From assembly GCF_900167565.1 (NCBI RefSeq), contig NZ_FUZV01000001.1, positions 1,961,001 through 2,025,000 of the forward strand: a stretch of DNA of 64,000 nt, written 5' to 3'. The notes under the pieces were generated by a model that was not told the origin of the DNA, ran no database searches, and saw only the letters and a program-made list of their open reading frames with translations. This DNA comes from Pseudoxanthomonas indica (GTDB taxonomy: Bacteria; Pseudomonadota; Gammaproteobacteria; Xanthomonadales; Xanthomonadaceae). The position numbers and the translations under genes were made by a program. Positions 30,781 through 39,870 of this stretch are shown here, piece by piece. Each line of letters begins with the position of its first letter. Positions within the stretch are counted from its first letter, which is position 1.

Positions 30781-32882
30781 CGTCGCCACTCCAGGCCCAG
30801 CCAGACGCTGCGGTCGGGGCCGGGCTCGTAGTAACGCGCATTGCCTTCGTTGACGATCACCGAGCCCACGTAATCGCGATCCAGCGCATTGTCCACGCGG
30901 GCAAAGGCTCGTAGTGAAGATGCGCCCCACTGCCAGCGCCGGCCAGCTTCGAGATTGACCAGCGCGTAGCCTGGCGCCGACTCGCTGCCGATATCGTTGA
31001 CCGACACATCGCCGATCGCAATGACTTCCGCCGCCGCTGACCAGACCGCGGGCTGCCAGGCCAGTCGGCTGAAGAACTGATGTCGCGCGGTGCCAGGTAT
31101 GCGCGCGCCCGCGGCCACCGGCGTGTCGGGCGTGGCGCAGCCGCTGCGTGCACAGGTCAGGAAGCCATCGCGGAACTCGGCCTGCAGCCACGTGTAAGCC
31201 AGCTGCCATTGCCAGTCCTGGCCGAACGACAGGTTCACGGCCGTCTCAATGCCTTGCCGGCGTGCCTGTCCGACATTGCGATACGTACTGCGCCCGCCCA
31301 GGTTGCTGGCCACCGACAGCTCGTCATCGGTATCGGCACGGAACAGCGCCAGATCCCATTCCCACTGATCGCCGCGCCACTTGCTGCCCAGCTCCGCATG
31401 CCGGCTGATCGCCGGCTGCAGATCGAGCGCGAGACCGGCGCCGCCGTCGGCGCGATAGCCCACTTCGTTGAAGGTCGGTGTTTCGAAGCCGCGACCGAGC
31501 GACGCGTACACGCGCCAGTCTGCGGTCGGCGCAAACATCACGCCGGCCACGGGCGTGGTCTCGGCGTAGCGCACGCTGCCACTGTCATCGGGATTGGCGC
31601 CGCGGACGTAGTGATCCACCGAAGCAAAATCGATTGCGCTACGGCGCGCGCCCACCAGCACGGACCAGGCGGGCGCCAGCTGCCACCACAGCTGCGCATA
31701 CAAGTCGCGATTCTCCACCCGGTTGCGCTCGTCGCGTCGCAGCGCGCCCTGCACGCCCAACTGATCGCCGACGAAATTCTCGTAGCCGCGGCGCTGCTGG
31801 ATCTGCCGATCCGCGCTGGCGCCTGCAGTGGCCTCCACGTCGCGCCCGGCCCACTGCCCCTGCCAGGACCAGCGCGCATCCAGCCCGCCATAGTCGTTGG
31901 CCAGATCGATCACGCCGCCACTGTTCAACGGATTGGCCTGCGCCGCGACCGGCAGCGCCAGGTACTGGCGCACCTCACGCTGGCCGCCGTAGGCCACGGC
32001 GTGCACCTTCTGGCGCTGCGCAACGGGAAGATCCAGCACCAGCCCGAGTTGATCCTGGCGTACCGACTTGCGCGTGTTGAACTGCAGGGCCACCCCGGTG
32101 GCCTGGCGCGGATCGGCCTGCCACTGCGCACGGCTCAAGCCGAGCGGGTCCTGCGCATCCGGCAAGTTCACATGATTGCCCACCAGCTGCAGGCGACCCT
32201 GCTCGCCCAGGCTCACCCCGAGCTTGCCGTTGAACGATTCGCGCCGCGCCGCGCTGTGTTCGCGATAGCCGTCCGTATCGAACACGCTGGCGGCGAGGTT
32301 GTAATCCACCCTGCCCTGGCGACCCAGCCAGCGCGCGCCCAGACTGCGGCTGCCGTGGCTGCCGGCGCCGGCGCGCACGTCCACTTCATCCGGGCTGGCG
32401 CCATCGGCGCTGAAGAACTGCAGCACGCCGCCGGACGAATTGCCGTACAGCGCCGAGAACGGGCCGCGCAGCACTTCCACGCGGTCGCCCCCCATCAGGT
32501 TGAAATGCGAGAGCTGGCCCTGCCCGTCCGGCATGGTCGCCGGCACGCCATCGGCGTACAGCCGCACGCCGCGCACGCCAAACGTGGCGCGGGCGCCGAA
32601 GCCGCGGATGGAGAGCTGGGTGTCCTGCGCATAGTTCTGGCGATCACGCGCCAACAGGCCGGGCATGCCGGCCAGTCGTTCGGACAGGTTCACTCCGGGC
32701 GAGGCGTTGGCGGCGCGCAGATCCACGCGATCCAGCGATGCCGGCGTATCGAATGCCGATACCCCTTGCAAACGCGCGGCTTCAACGGTGACACGCGGCA
32801 AGGTGGAGGGAGTTTGTTGCGCCTGGGCCGGAACGGCGGCGGCGATGGCGAGCGCCAACAAGGCGCGGGGCGAGCGGGTCAT
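30777..32882 (-). CDS. TonB-dependent outer-membrane receptor
   Basis: 701 residues. Signal peptide (cleavage near AQAQ, residue 22), a TonB-box-like TLPRVTVEAAR, plug domain (about 40-150) with QLSIRGFGARATFGVRGV, and a 22-strand barrel ending LGLEWRR. The plug and barrel motifs resemble the FecA/siderophore-receptor-like branch (PA2911 type). The C-terminal residue is Arg, not the usual Phe, which is uncommon. Convergent with and overlapping the WYL regulator by 3 bases; no terminator between them. Confidence 0.9.
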   Translation of the reverse strand: MTRSPRALLALAIAAAVPAQAQQTPSTLPRVTVEAARLQGVSAFDTPASLDRVDLRAANASPGVNLSERLAGMPGLLARDRQNYAQDTQLSIRGFGARATFGVRGVRLYADGVPATMPDGQGQLSHFNLMGGDRVEVLRGPFSALYGNSSGGVLQFFSADGASPDEVDVRAGAGSHGSRSLGARWLGRQGRVDYNLAASVFDTDGYREHSAARRESFNGKLGVSLGEQGRLQLVGNHVNLPDAQDPLGLSRAQWQADPRQATGVALQFNTRKSVRQDQLGLVLDLPVAQRQKVHAVAYGGQREVRQYLALPVAAQANPLNSGGVIDLANDYGGLDARWSWQGQWAGRDVEATAGASADRQIQQRRGYENFVGDQLGVQGALRRDERNRVENRDLYAQLWWQLAPAWSVLVGARRSAIDFASVDHYVRGANPDDSGSVRYAETTPVAGVMFAPTADWRVYASLGRGFETPTFNEVGYRADGGAGLALDLQPAISRHAELGSKWRGDQWEWDLALFRADTDDELSVASNLGGRSTYRNVGQARRQGIETAVNLSFGQDWQWQLAYTWLQAEFRDGFLTCARSGCATPDTPVAAGARIPGTARHQFFSRLAWQPAVWSAAAEVIAIGDVSVNDIGSESAPGYALVNLEAGRRWQWGASSLRAFARVDNALDRDYVGSVIVNEGNARYYEPGPDRSVWLGLEWRR

Positions 32883-32930
32883 GCACGGATTCTAGGCAAG
32901 AATCCGCGCGCACTCGATGAAGCCGATGCT

Positions 32931-33827
32931 TCAGACGTCGCCGTCGGTGGCCCAACCTTCGCCCGAGCCGCGATGGAAGACATGATCCGTGCCCTGCACC
33001 TCGCCAGCCGGAATGGCGTCCTGCGCATGCAGGCGCGCATGCAGGCGCGCATAGATCGGGGTGAAGTCGGGCGCGGTGGATTGCATCAGCTGTTCAAAGC
33101 TGTCGATGACGAAGTAGGTCTTCTGATAGGTGTCGATGCGATAGCGCGTGCGCATGATGCGCTCCAGATCAAAGCCGATCCGGTTGGGGGCGTCATCTTC
33201 CAGCGAATACAGCGATTCGCCCTTGGACGAGACGATGCCCGCACCGTAGATGCGCAGGCCCTGCGGCGTGTTGATCAGGCCAAATTCCACCGTGTACCAG
33301 TACAGGCGGGTCAAATGCACCAGCGCCTGCGGATCGATGGCATGCGCCTTCACGCCTCCTGCGCCGTAGGCCTGCATGTAGTCGGCAAACACGGGGTTCA
33401 TCAGCAGCGGCACATGGCCAAACAGATCGTGGAAGAGATCCGGTTCGGCGATGTAGTCGATCTGATCCGGGCGGCGAATCCACCAACTGACCGGGAAGCG
33501 GCGGTTGGCCAGGTGCTCGAAGAAATCCAGTTCCGGCAGCAGGCCTTCCACGCCGATGATGGTCCAGCCGGTCGTCCTGCCGAGGATTTCATTGAGCTCG
33601 CTGAAGCGCGGAATCCGATCCGGGCTCATGCCCATCGCGTCCTGCGCCTGCAGGAATTCGTCGCTGGCGCGCCCGACCAGCAGCTCCCGCTGGCGCTCGT
33701 AGAGCTTGCCCCAGGTGTCGTGGTCGGCGGCCGGGTAATCGGCCGGCTGCTCGATGATCGCCGTCGTATAGACCGGCACGTAGCCCTTGTCGGTCTGCTG
33801 GCGTTCGACGCGGCGCGGTTCGTTCAT
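32931..33827 (-). CDS. phhA: phenylalanine-4-hydroxylase
   Basis: 298 residues from the ATG at 33827. Catalytic iron ligands His133, His138 (FHDLFGHVP) and Glu181 (YTVEFGL) are intact, as is the biopterin region. Converts phenylalanine to tyrosine with tetrahydrobiopterin and O2. The C-terminal extension (about 265-298) is longer than in some bacterial enzymes. Divergent from an Lrp-family regulator across a 123-base spacer with a palindrome. Confidence 0.96.
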   Translation of the reverse strand: MNEPRRVERQQTDKGYVPVYTTAIIEQPADYPAADHDTWGKLYERQRELLVGRASDEFLQAQDAMGMSPDRIPRFSELNEILGRTTGWTIIGVEGLLPELDFFEHLANRRFPVSWWIRRPDQIDYIAEPDLFHDLFGHVPLLMNPVFADYMQAYGAGGVKAHAIDPQALVHLTRLYWYTVEFGLINTPQGLRIYGAGIVSSKGESLYSLEDDAPNRIGFDLERIMRTRYRIDTYQKTYFVIDSFEQLMQSTAPDFTPIYARLHARLHAQDAIPAGEVQGTDHVFHRGSGEGWATDGDV

Positions 33828-33866
33828 GGCGGGGCTCCAAAGGACAAACCATGCTAGCCCCGCAGG

Positions 33867-33926
33867 CACGCAATAGGCTTGCAAAGTTGCGCGACAAATG
33901 AGATTTCACGCAATACTATTGCGTGA
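33867..33926. promoter_or_regulatory. Lrp-type operator in the phhA/lrp divergent spacer
   Basis: A perfect palindrome TCACGCAAT-ACT-ATTGCGTGA (33906-33926) lies 24 bases before the regulator ATG. A half-site CACGCAAT occurs at 33867-33874, 40 bases (about four helical turns) upstream of the matching motif at 33907. Spacing and symmetry fit an Lrp/AsnC octamer wrapping DNA and controlling phhA and itself. Confidence 0.6.
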
Positions 33927-33950
33927 CTGCGTGCTGCGAGGCAACAAACC

Positions 33951-34427
33951 ATGGAATCGACCCCGCTGGACCGAATCGACCTGCGCCTGCTGGCGCTGCT
34001 GCAGACCCAGGGCCGCGCCGCCAATTCGGACATCGCCGCACAGGTGAACCTGTCGCCCTCGGCCTGCCTGCGCCGCATCCAGCGGTTGGAATCGGCCGGC
34101 GTCATCGATGGCTATGCGGCGCGGGTCAGCCCGCAGGCGGTGGGGCTGGGTCTGCAGGCGTTCGTACGCGTGCAGCTGGAAAAGCATGGCCCCGACAGCA
34201 TCGACCGCTTCGCCGAGAACATGCAGGCCTGGGAAGAAGTGGTCACCTGCCACGCGCTGACCGGCGACATGGACTACCTGCTGCATGTGGTGGTGCGCGA
34301 CCTGGAGCATTTCTCGCGCTTCCTGCTCGATCGCCTGCTCAACTCCAGTGGCGTGGCCGACGTCAACTCCAGTTTTGTGCTGCGCACGGTCAAGGGCTTT
34401 GCCGGTTGGCCGCTGCCGCGGTCCTAA
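33951..34427 (+). CDS. Lrp/AsnC family transcriptional regulator
   Basis: 158 residues. N-terminal winged helix-turn-helix (about 6-55: LDRIDLRLLALLQTQGRAAN, DIAAQVNLSPSACLRRIQRL) and a C-terminal RAM ligand-binding domain (about 70-150). Divergent from phhA, so it likely regulates phenylalanine use, by analogy with known phhA-linked Lrp regulators. Confidence 0.92.
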   Translation: MESTPLDRIDLRLLALLQTQGRAANSDIAAQVNLSPSACLRRIQRLESAGVIDGYAARVSPQAVGLGLQAFVRVQLEKHGPDSIDRFAENMQAWEEVVTCHALTGDMDYLLHVVVRDLEHFSRFLLDRLLNSSGVADVNSSFVLRTVKGFAGWPLPRS

Positions 34428-34482
34428 GCTGCGCGGCGGGCCGGATCGGTCCATCATCAGTCGCGACCCGGAGATCCCCGAC

Positions 34483-34854
34483 ATGACGGCTGGCTTGCGT
34501 AACCTGGTTCCCTTCGTCCACGTGCAGGACGTTGCGCGTTCAATCGCCTTCTACGAAAAGCTGGGCTTCGTCCTGCAGAAGACCCATGCCGAACCCGGCA
34601 CCACCCAGCCCATCTGGGCCTGGCTCGAAGGCGGGCACGGCCAGCTGATGTTGGGTCAGTCCAGTGGTCCCATCGACGCGGGTCAGCAAGCGGTGCTGTT
34701 CTACCTCTACTTCGAAGACGTCAAAGCGACCCACGCCGAACTGGCTGCCGCAGGCCTGCCGGTCGGGCCGCTGCGGTTTCCGTTCTATTGCCCGCAGGGC
34801 GAGTTCCGCCTGCACGATCCCGACGACTACGTGCTGCTGCTGGCGCATAGCTGA
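34483..34854 (+). CDS. VOC superfamily protein (glyoxalase/bleomycin-resistance fold)
   Basis: 123 residues from the ATG at 34483 (GGAG about 10 bases upstream). Single VOC domain of paired beta-alpha-beta-beta-beta modules, with VPFVHVQDVARSIAFYEKLGF at the start and LHDPDDYVLLLAH at the end. The usual metal-binding Glu is replaced in part (PQGEFRLHDPD retained), so the substrate cannot be told. Follows the Lrp regulator on the same strand. Confidence 0.85.
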   Translation: MTAGLRNLVPFVHVQDVARSIAFYEKLGFVLQKTHAEPGTTQPIWAWLEGGHGQLMLGQSSGPIDAGQQAVLFYLYFEDVKATHAELAAAGLPVGPLRFPFYCPQGEFRLHDPDDYVLLLAHS

Positions 34855-34932
34855 AAACGACAGGGCAGGGCAGCGCGGACAGCCGGTGACCGACGTGCAG
34901 GTGGCGTGCAGCGGCCGGCGTACACTGCCGGC

Positions 34933-35577
34933 ATGGACCACTCCCTGCTGCCTTCCTGGAACCGCGCCTGGCATGGTCTGGCCGCCAGCGGTGACGGTCG
35001 TGCCTGGTTTGCCCAGCTGCTGCATTGCTACGTCGAGCCGCAGCGGCATTACCACACGCTGCAGCACCTCCAGGAATGCCTCACTCATTTCGAGCATGTC
35101 CGCGCTGCAGCGGCGCATCCGCATGAAGTGGAGATGGCCCTGTGGTTTCACGATGCCATCTATGAAGTCCGCGCCGCCGACAACGAGCAGCGCAGCGCCG
35201 ACTGGGCGCGCGAGGTGCTGCGTGGCGCCGATGTGGAAGCGGCCGCGGCCGATCGCGTGCATGCACTGATCATGGCCACCCGCCATACCGCCATCCCGTC
35301 CGGCCAGGACGAGCAATTGCTGATTGATATCGATTTGTCGATCCTCGGCGCCGACGCCGAGCGCTTCGCGGAATACGAAGATCAAATCCGGCGCGAATAC
35401 GCCTTCGTGCCCGGCTGGCTGTTCAAGCGCAAGCGCCGCGCCATCCTGTCATCGTTCCTGGATCGCCCGCGTCTCTACAGCACCGCGCTTTTCCACGATG
35501 CGCTGGAACAACGTGCGCGTGCCAACCTGAGCGCCGCCATTGCCGGTCGCCGTGTCAGGGCAGGGGCCTCGGCATGA
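34933..35577 (+). CDS. HD-superfamily metal-dependent phosphohydrolase
   Basis: 214 residues from the ATG at 34933. HYHTLQH (residues about 38-44), LWFHDAIYE and the late DIDLSILG give the H...HD...D metal site of COG4339 proteins. Hydrolyses a nucleotide or signalling phosphate; substrate not predictable. Its stop overlaps the next gene (ATGA). Confidence 0.88.
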   Translation: MDHSLLPSWNRAWHGLAASGDGRAWFAQLLHCYVEPQRHYHTLQHLQECLTHFEHVRAAAAHPHEVEMALWFHDAIYEVRAADNEQRSADWAREVLRGADVEAAAADRVHALIMATRHTAIPSGQDEQLLIDIDLSILGADAERFAEYEDQIRREYAFVPGWLFKRKRRAILSSFLDRPRLYSTALFHDALEQRARANLSAAIAGRRVRAGASA

Positions 35578-36065
35578 TTCCGCCTACCGTTGAATCGCGC
35601 AGCGAAGCGGCCGCGCAGCAGGCGCGCACCGATCTTTTCCTGCTGCTGGGGCAGGCCGTGTTGACCTTGATGGCGGGCGCGTGGGCCGCCAAGGCGGCGG
35701 CGCCGCAGCTGCACGGTGCGGCGTGGATGGGGTCGGTGTTGCTGCTGACCGCGCTGGTCTGCGCGTACGGCTCGGTGCGCGTGCTGGTGGCCACCGTGCT
35801 GGCGCCTTGGGCGGTGCTGCAACTGATCCAGCGCGTTCGCGATCCACGTCAGGCGCGCGTGCCGACCACGGCAAGCGAGCGACGCTTCAGCCTGGCAATG
35901 AATGCCATAGCCATGGTCACCTTTGTTTCGGTCGCGCTGGCCGCAGCCACCGCGCTGTGGTGGCTGGCCGACGGCGTGGATCTGGTCGGCGCGCTCTGGC
36001 GATTCGGTGTGTCGGCGCTGGTCCTGGCCTTGTCCATTCCGCGCGCCATCCGCGCGCTGGGCTGA
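35574..36065 (+). CDS. small membrane protein, unknown function
   Basis: 163 residues, start in the ATGA overlap with the HD gene. About four hydrophobic segments (22-42, 50-80 as one or two helices, 107-127, 137-157). No recognised family. Translational coupling with the HD phosphohydrolase suggests a shared context. Convergent with the patatin gene with only a 14-base gap. Confidence 0.7.
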   Translation: MIPPTVESRSEAAAQQARTDLFLLLGQAVLTLMAGAWAAKAAAPQLHGAAWMGSVLLLTALVCAYGSVRVLVATVLAPWAVLQLIQRVRDPRQARVPTTASERRFSLAMNAIAMVTFVSVALAAATALWWLADGVDLVGALWRFGVSALVLALSIPRAIRALG

Positions 36066-36079
36066 TTCTCAGGCCGCCG

Positions 36080-37111
36080 TTACTGCACGGTCGCCTTGTC
36101 TTCGCATTTGTCCGATCCCCACAGTTTGCCCAGACGGAACTTGCTGTCGTCGCAGGGCGGCGGGGGAGGGGGCGCGAGCGGGGCCTTGCGCGCGGCCTGC
36201 GCGGCCAGGCGGTTTTTCTGCAGCAGCTCCAGGCGCGCGCGGATCTGCGGCAGCGCCGCCAGCGCGGCGCGTTCGCCTTCCAGGATCGCGTTGTTCTTCT
36301 GCGCGAAATCGGCCGCGCCAATCTCGTTGACCTTGGGCCGGATCACCACGTCGGCGCGCGCCAGCTCCTGCTCGCCCAGCTTCTGACCCATGATGCTGAT
36401 GGATTGGTTGACGATGCCCAGCATGTTGCCCGGGCGCGTACCCGGCGCCTTGCTGGATATATCCACCGCAATGACGAAGTCCGCGCCCAGCTGGCGCGCC
36501 GCGTCCACCGGCACCGGGCTGACCACGCCGCCATCCACGTAGGTCGCCTTGCCGATCGTCACCGGTTCGAACACGCCGGGAATGCTGCTGGAGGCGCGCA
36601 CCGCCTGGCCGGTATTGCCGCGCACGAACACCGCGCGCTCGCCGGTTTCCAGCTGGGTGGCCACCACCGCCAAGGGTTTCTTCAAATCCTGGATCGGTCG
36701 CTTGCCCACCTGCTCGTTGACGTAATCCTGCAAGGCCAGACCCTGCACCAGGCCACCGGAGAACAGGCGCACATCGCGGATCCGCGACTCATCCAGATCA
36801 AACGCCACGCGCTGCATCTGGAACGCGTCCATGCCGCTGGCGTACAGCGCGCCGACCACGCTGCCGGCGCTGGTGCCGGACACCACCACCGGCTGGATGC
36901 CGTTGGCTTCCAGCATCTTGATCACGCCGATATGCGCGAAGCCCTTGGCAGCGCCGCCGCCCAGGGCAATGCCCACCTTGATCTTCGGCAGCGGCGCAGC
37001 GGTCACCGGCGGTGCCACCACGGTGGCGGCAGGCGTTGTCGGCTTCGCGTTGTCGCCACACGCGGCGAGCAGGGCCAGCGGCAGCAGCAGCAACAGAGGT
37101 CGGCGTTTCAT
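36080..37111 (-). CDS. patatin-like phospholipase, lipoprotein
   Basis: 343 residues from the ATG at 37111, giving a lipoprotein signal with lipobox LAAC (Cys18). Patatin fold: oxyanion motif GGGAAKG (51-57), nucleophile Ser81 in GTSAG, and catalytic Asp193 in DGG. Resembles RssA-type bacterial patatins. A proline run (about 315-322) precedes a Cys pair at the C-terminus (CDDSKFRLGKLWGSDKC), possibly a disulfide. Likely acts on phospholipids in the periplasm or envelope. Confidence 0.9.
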   Translation of the reverse strand: MKRRPLLLLLPLALLAACGDNAKPTTPAATVVAPPVTAAPLPKIKVGIALGGGAAKGFAHIGVIKMLEANGIQPVVVSGTSAGSVVGALYASGMDAFQMQRVAFDLDESRIRDVRLFSGGLVQGLALQDYVNEQVGKRPIQDLKKPLAVVATQLETGERAVFVRGNTGQAVRASSSIPGVFEPVTIGKATYVDGGVVSPVPVDAARQLGADFVIAVDISSKAPGTRPGNMLGIVNQSISIMGQKLGEQELARADVVIRPKVNEIGAADFAQKNNAILEGERAALAALPQIRARLELLQKNRLAAQAARKAPLAPPPPPPCDDSKFRLGKLWGSDKCEDKATVQ

Positions 37112-37539
37112 CGGGGCGCGCAGGAATGTGAGGCCGCGCAGCATAACGCGGGCATTACGCGGGCGGCGGCGGGCAGGTGGCTGGTCGTTTCGTTGATTCA
37201 GACAAGCGCGGTTGTCGTCCGGCATGGCGCGCGCGTCTGCCCCCCATCCGCCGTTCGGGCAACTTCCCCCGCTCGCGGGGGAAGGAAAGAGGGCACGTTC
37301 CCCGCTCGCGGGGGAAGGGCTGGGAAGCAGGGAAGGCGAGGGCGGCCAAGGCCGCGGAACATACCCGCGCGGCCTCTGGCGTACGGCCGTGCCCGGCTTA
37401 TGAAACTGAATTGGCAACATCACGATTACGGTTGTAACGATCAGGACTTCCGGCCATTGCCGGGGTGGGTTGCTGTAATGCAACATTAACAATGCGGCCA
37501 GCCTGCCGCCTCCGACCACCCTCCGGAAAAGCCACCGCC
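37112..37539. other. 428-base spacer with REP-like repeats and candidate operators
   Basis: No gene supported. It holds two copies of a palindromic CCCCGCTCGCGGGG element (see separate entry), further GC-rich stems near 37330-37380, and two small inverted repeats in front of the downstream receptor: TTAC-GGTT-GTAA (about 37425-37437) and GTTGC-TGTAAT-GCAAC (37469-37484). These last two may be operator half-sites or promoter parts for the receptor gene. Confidence 0.5.
37263..37315. repeat. REP-like intergenic palindromes (two copies)
   Basis: Copy A: arms 37263-37271 and 37276-37284 around CTCG. Copy B: about 37298-37315, same core. A related pair lies at 48758-48835. Such CCCGC-palindrome families are common between genes in xanthomonads. 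Confidence 0.6.
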
Positions 37540-39810
37540 ATGTCCCAGTCCCGCCTTGCCGCGCGACCGCATCGTCTTGCGTTCGCCATCGCCGCCCTGT
37601 TGCCGTTCGGCCCCGTCCTGGCCCAGGACGCTGCACCGCCCGCCACCACGCCCCAAGCTTCGACCCTGGACGCCGTGCAGGTGACCGCGCAGCGCAAGGT
37701 CGAGAACATCCAGGACGTGCCGGTCTCCATTTCCAGCGTCAGCGGCGAGAAGCTTGACGTGCTGGGTTCCGGTGGCAACGACGTGCGCTTCCTGTCCGCA
37801 CGCGTGCCCAGCCTCAACATCGAATCCTCCTACGGCCGCGCCTTCCCGCGTTTCTACATCCGTGGCCTGGGCAATACCGACTTCGATCTCAACGCCTCGC
37901 AGCCGGTCTCGCTGATCTATGACGAAGTGGTCCAGGAAAGCCCGCTTCTGAAGGGCTTCCCGGTGTTCGACCTGGAGCGCATCGAAGTGCTGCGCGGCCC
38001 GCAGGGCACCCTGTTCGGCCGCAATACCCCGGCTGGCGTGGTCAAGTTCGAATCGGCCAAGCCGACCCGCGAACTGGACGGCTACGCCCAGCTCTCGTAC
38101 GGCACCGACGACATGTACAACTTCGAAGGCGCCATTGGCGGTCCGTTGAGCGAGCGCTGGTCCGCGCGCGTGTCGGCGCTGTACCAGCGCAAGGAAGACT
38201 GGGTCACCAACACCTACGAGCCGGGCCCGGATCGCGGCGCCGAAGGCTATGACGAAACCGCCGCCCGCGTGCAGTTCCTGTACGAAGGCGACGCGTTCGA
38301 AGCGCTGTTCAACCTGCACAAGCGCCACCTCAACGGCACCGCGCGCCTGTTCCGCGCCAACATCATCCAGAAGGGCACCAACAACTTCGTGCCCGGCTTC
38401 GACAAGGACAAGGTCAGCACCGACGGCGTCAACTTCTCCGAACTCGACACTTGGGGCGGCAGCGCGCGCCTGCGTTGGGATCTGGGCGACTACAACCTGT
38501 ATTCGATTACCGGCTATGAAACCGCCGAGTCGCTCAACCGCGGCGACATCGACGGTGGCTACGGCGCCGTGTTCCTGCCGGTCTCCGGCCCGGGCGTGAT
38601 TCCGTTTGCTTCCGAATCGGCCGACGGCCTGCCGGATCACAAGCAGATCACCCAGGAATTCCGCATCGAGTCGGACTACCAGGGCGCGTTCAACTGGCAG
38701 GCGGGGCTGTTCTTCTACAAGGAAGACATCACCATCGACAGCTTCAACTACGACTCGCTGAGCAACGGCAATCCGCAGGCCGGCCATGCGATCCAGACCC
38801 AGAAGAACGATGCGTGGGCGGTGTTCGCCTCCGGCGAATACCAGGCTACCGACAAGCTCAAGCTGCGTGGCGGCGTGCGCTACACCCAGGACGAGAAGGA
38901 CTTCAGCGCCAGCGTGCTGGAAGGCGCCCCGTTCGGCGCGCCGGTGGGCGGCCCGTACACGGTCAACACCGACAAGGACAATGTCAGCTGGGATCTGAGC
39001 GCAGTCTACGCCGCCAATGACGACATCAACCTGTTCGCCCGCGTGGCTACCGGCTTCCGCGCCCCGTCGGTGCAGGGTCGCCTGCTGTTCGCCAACGCCG
39101 CCGCCCCCAATGGTGGCGTGTCGACCGCCGATTCGGAAACGGTCATCTCCTACGAAGCCGGCGTCAAGGCGGATCTGTGGGACAAGCGCGCGCGCCTGGG
39201 CTTCACCGTGTTCCGTTACGACGTGGAAGACCAGCAGATCATCGCGGTCGGCGGCGGCGCCAACATCGCCACGCTCCTCAACGCCGACAAGACCCGTGGC
39301 CAGGGCTTCGAGCTGGATCTGGAAGCCTATGTCATCGACAACCTGCTGGTGACCCTGGGCAGCAGCTACAACGACACCGAGATCAAGGACGCCGACCTGG
39401 GCGTTGCGCCATGCGGCGGTGGTTGCACCGTGACCGATCCGATCGTCGATGGCTTCGCCCGCATCAACGGCAACTCGCTGCCGCAAGCGCCGGAGTGGGT
39501 GCACAACCTGACCGCGCGTTACAGCATCCCGATGGGCGAGGGCAACGAGCTGTACTTCTACACCGACTGGGCCTACCGCAGCGAGGTCAACTTCTTCCTG
39601 TACGAGTCGGTGGAATTCACCGGCAAGTCCTCGCTGGAAGGTGGCCTGCGCATCGGCTACGGCTGGAACTACGGTGACTACGAAGTGGCCCTGTTCGGGC
39701 GCAACATCACCGACCAGACCCGCATCGTCGGTGGCATCGACTTCAACAACCTGACCGGCTTCATCAACGAGCCGCGCTCGGTGGGCGCCGAGTTCACGAT
39801 GAAGTTCTGA
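37540..39810 (+). CDS. TonB-dependent receptor
   Basis: 756 residues from the ATG at 37540 (MSQSRLAARPHRLAF). Signal peptide to about residue 28 (VLAQ), a short Ala/Pro/Thr linker, TonB box LDAVQVTAQ, plug domain (about 45-165) with LRGPQGTLFGRNTPAG, and a barrel ending GAEFTMKF with the terminal Phe. Similar to the broad iron-complex/other-substrate receptors of Sphingomonas and xanthomonads. Convergent with a chitinase, so oligosaccharide uptake is possible but not shown. Confidence 0.92.
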   Translation: MSQSRLAARPHRLAFAIAALLPFGPVLAQDAAPPATTPQASTLDAVQVTAQRKVENIQDVPVSISSVSGEKLDVLGSGGNDVRFLSARVPSLNIESSYGRAFPRFYIRGLGNTDFDLNASQPVSLIYDEVVQESPLLKGFPVFDLERIEVLRGPQGTLFGRNTPAGVVKFESAKPTRELDGYAQLSYGTDDMYNFEGAIGGPLSERWSARVSALYQRKEDWVTNTYEPGPDRGAEGYDETAARVQFLYEGDAFEALFNLHKRHLNGTARLFRANIIQKGTNNFVPGFDKDKVSTDGVNFSELDTWGGSARLRWDLGDYNLYSITGYETAESLNRGDIDGGYGAVFLPVSGPGVIPFASESADGLPDHKQITQEFRIESDYQGAFNWQAGLFFYKEDITIDSFNYDSLSNGNPQAGHAIQTQKNDAWAVFASGEYQATDKLKLRGGVRYTQDEKDFSASVLEGAPFGAPVGGPYTVNTDKDNVSWDLSAVYAANDDINLFARVATGFRAPSVQGRLLFANAAAPNGGVSTADSETVISYEAGVKADLWDKRARLGFTVFRYDVEDQQIIAVGGGANIATLLNADKTRGQGFELDLEAYVIDNLLVTLGSSYNDTEIKDADLGVAPCGGGCTVTDPIVDGFARINGNSLPQAPEWVHNLTARYSIPMGEGNELYFYTDWAYRSEVNFFLYESVEFTGKSSLEGGLRIGYGWNYGDYEVALFGRNITDQTRIVGGIDFNNLTGFINEPRSVGAEFTMKF

Positions 39811-39837
39811 GCACGCGCAAGCGAGCTGCAGAAACAG

Positions 39838-39870
39838 AAAACGGCGAGCCCAGGCTCGCCGTTTTTCTTT
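39838..39870. terminator. bidirectional terminator between receptor and chitinase
   Basis: Arms about 39839-39850 and 39853-39864 with a two-base loop, followed by T-rich sequence on the plus strand and A-rich sequence before it. Serves both convergent genes. Confidence 0.85.

Noticed and set aside
31080..33857. A 925-codon open frame antisense to the receptor and phhA
   Set aside because: It crosses two well-supported genes and their spacer; composition is that of a shadow frame.
37177..37437. Small open frame in the 428-base spacer
   Set aside because: It consists largely of translated REP palindromes, with no SD and no family.
37486..39504. A 672-codon open frame antisense to the second receptor
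   Set aside because: Shadow of a certain receptor gene; no start signal.
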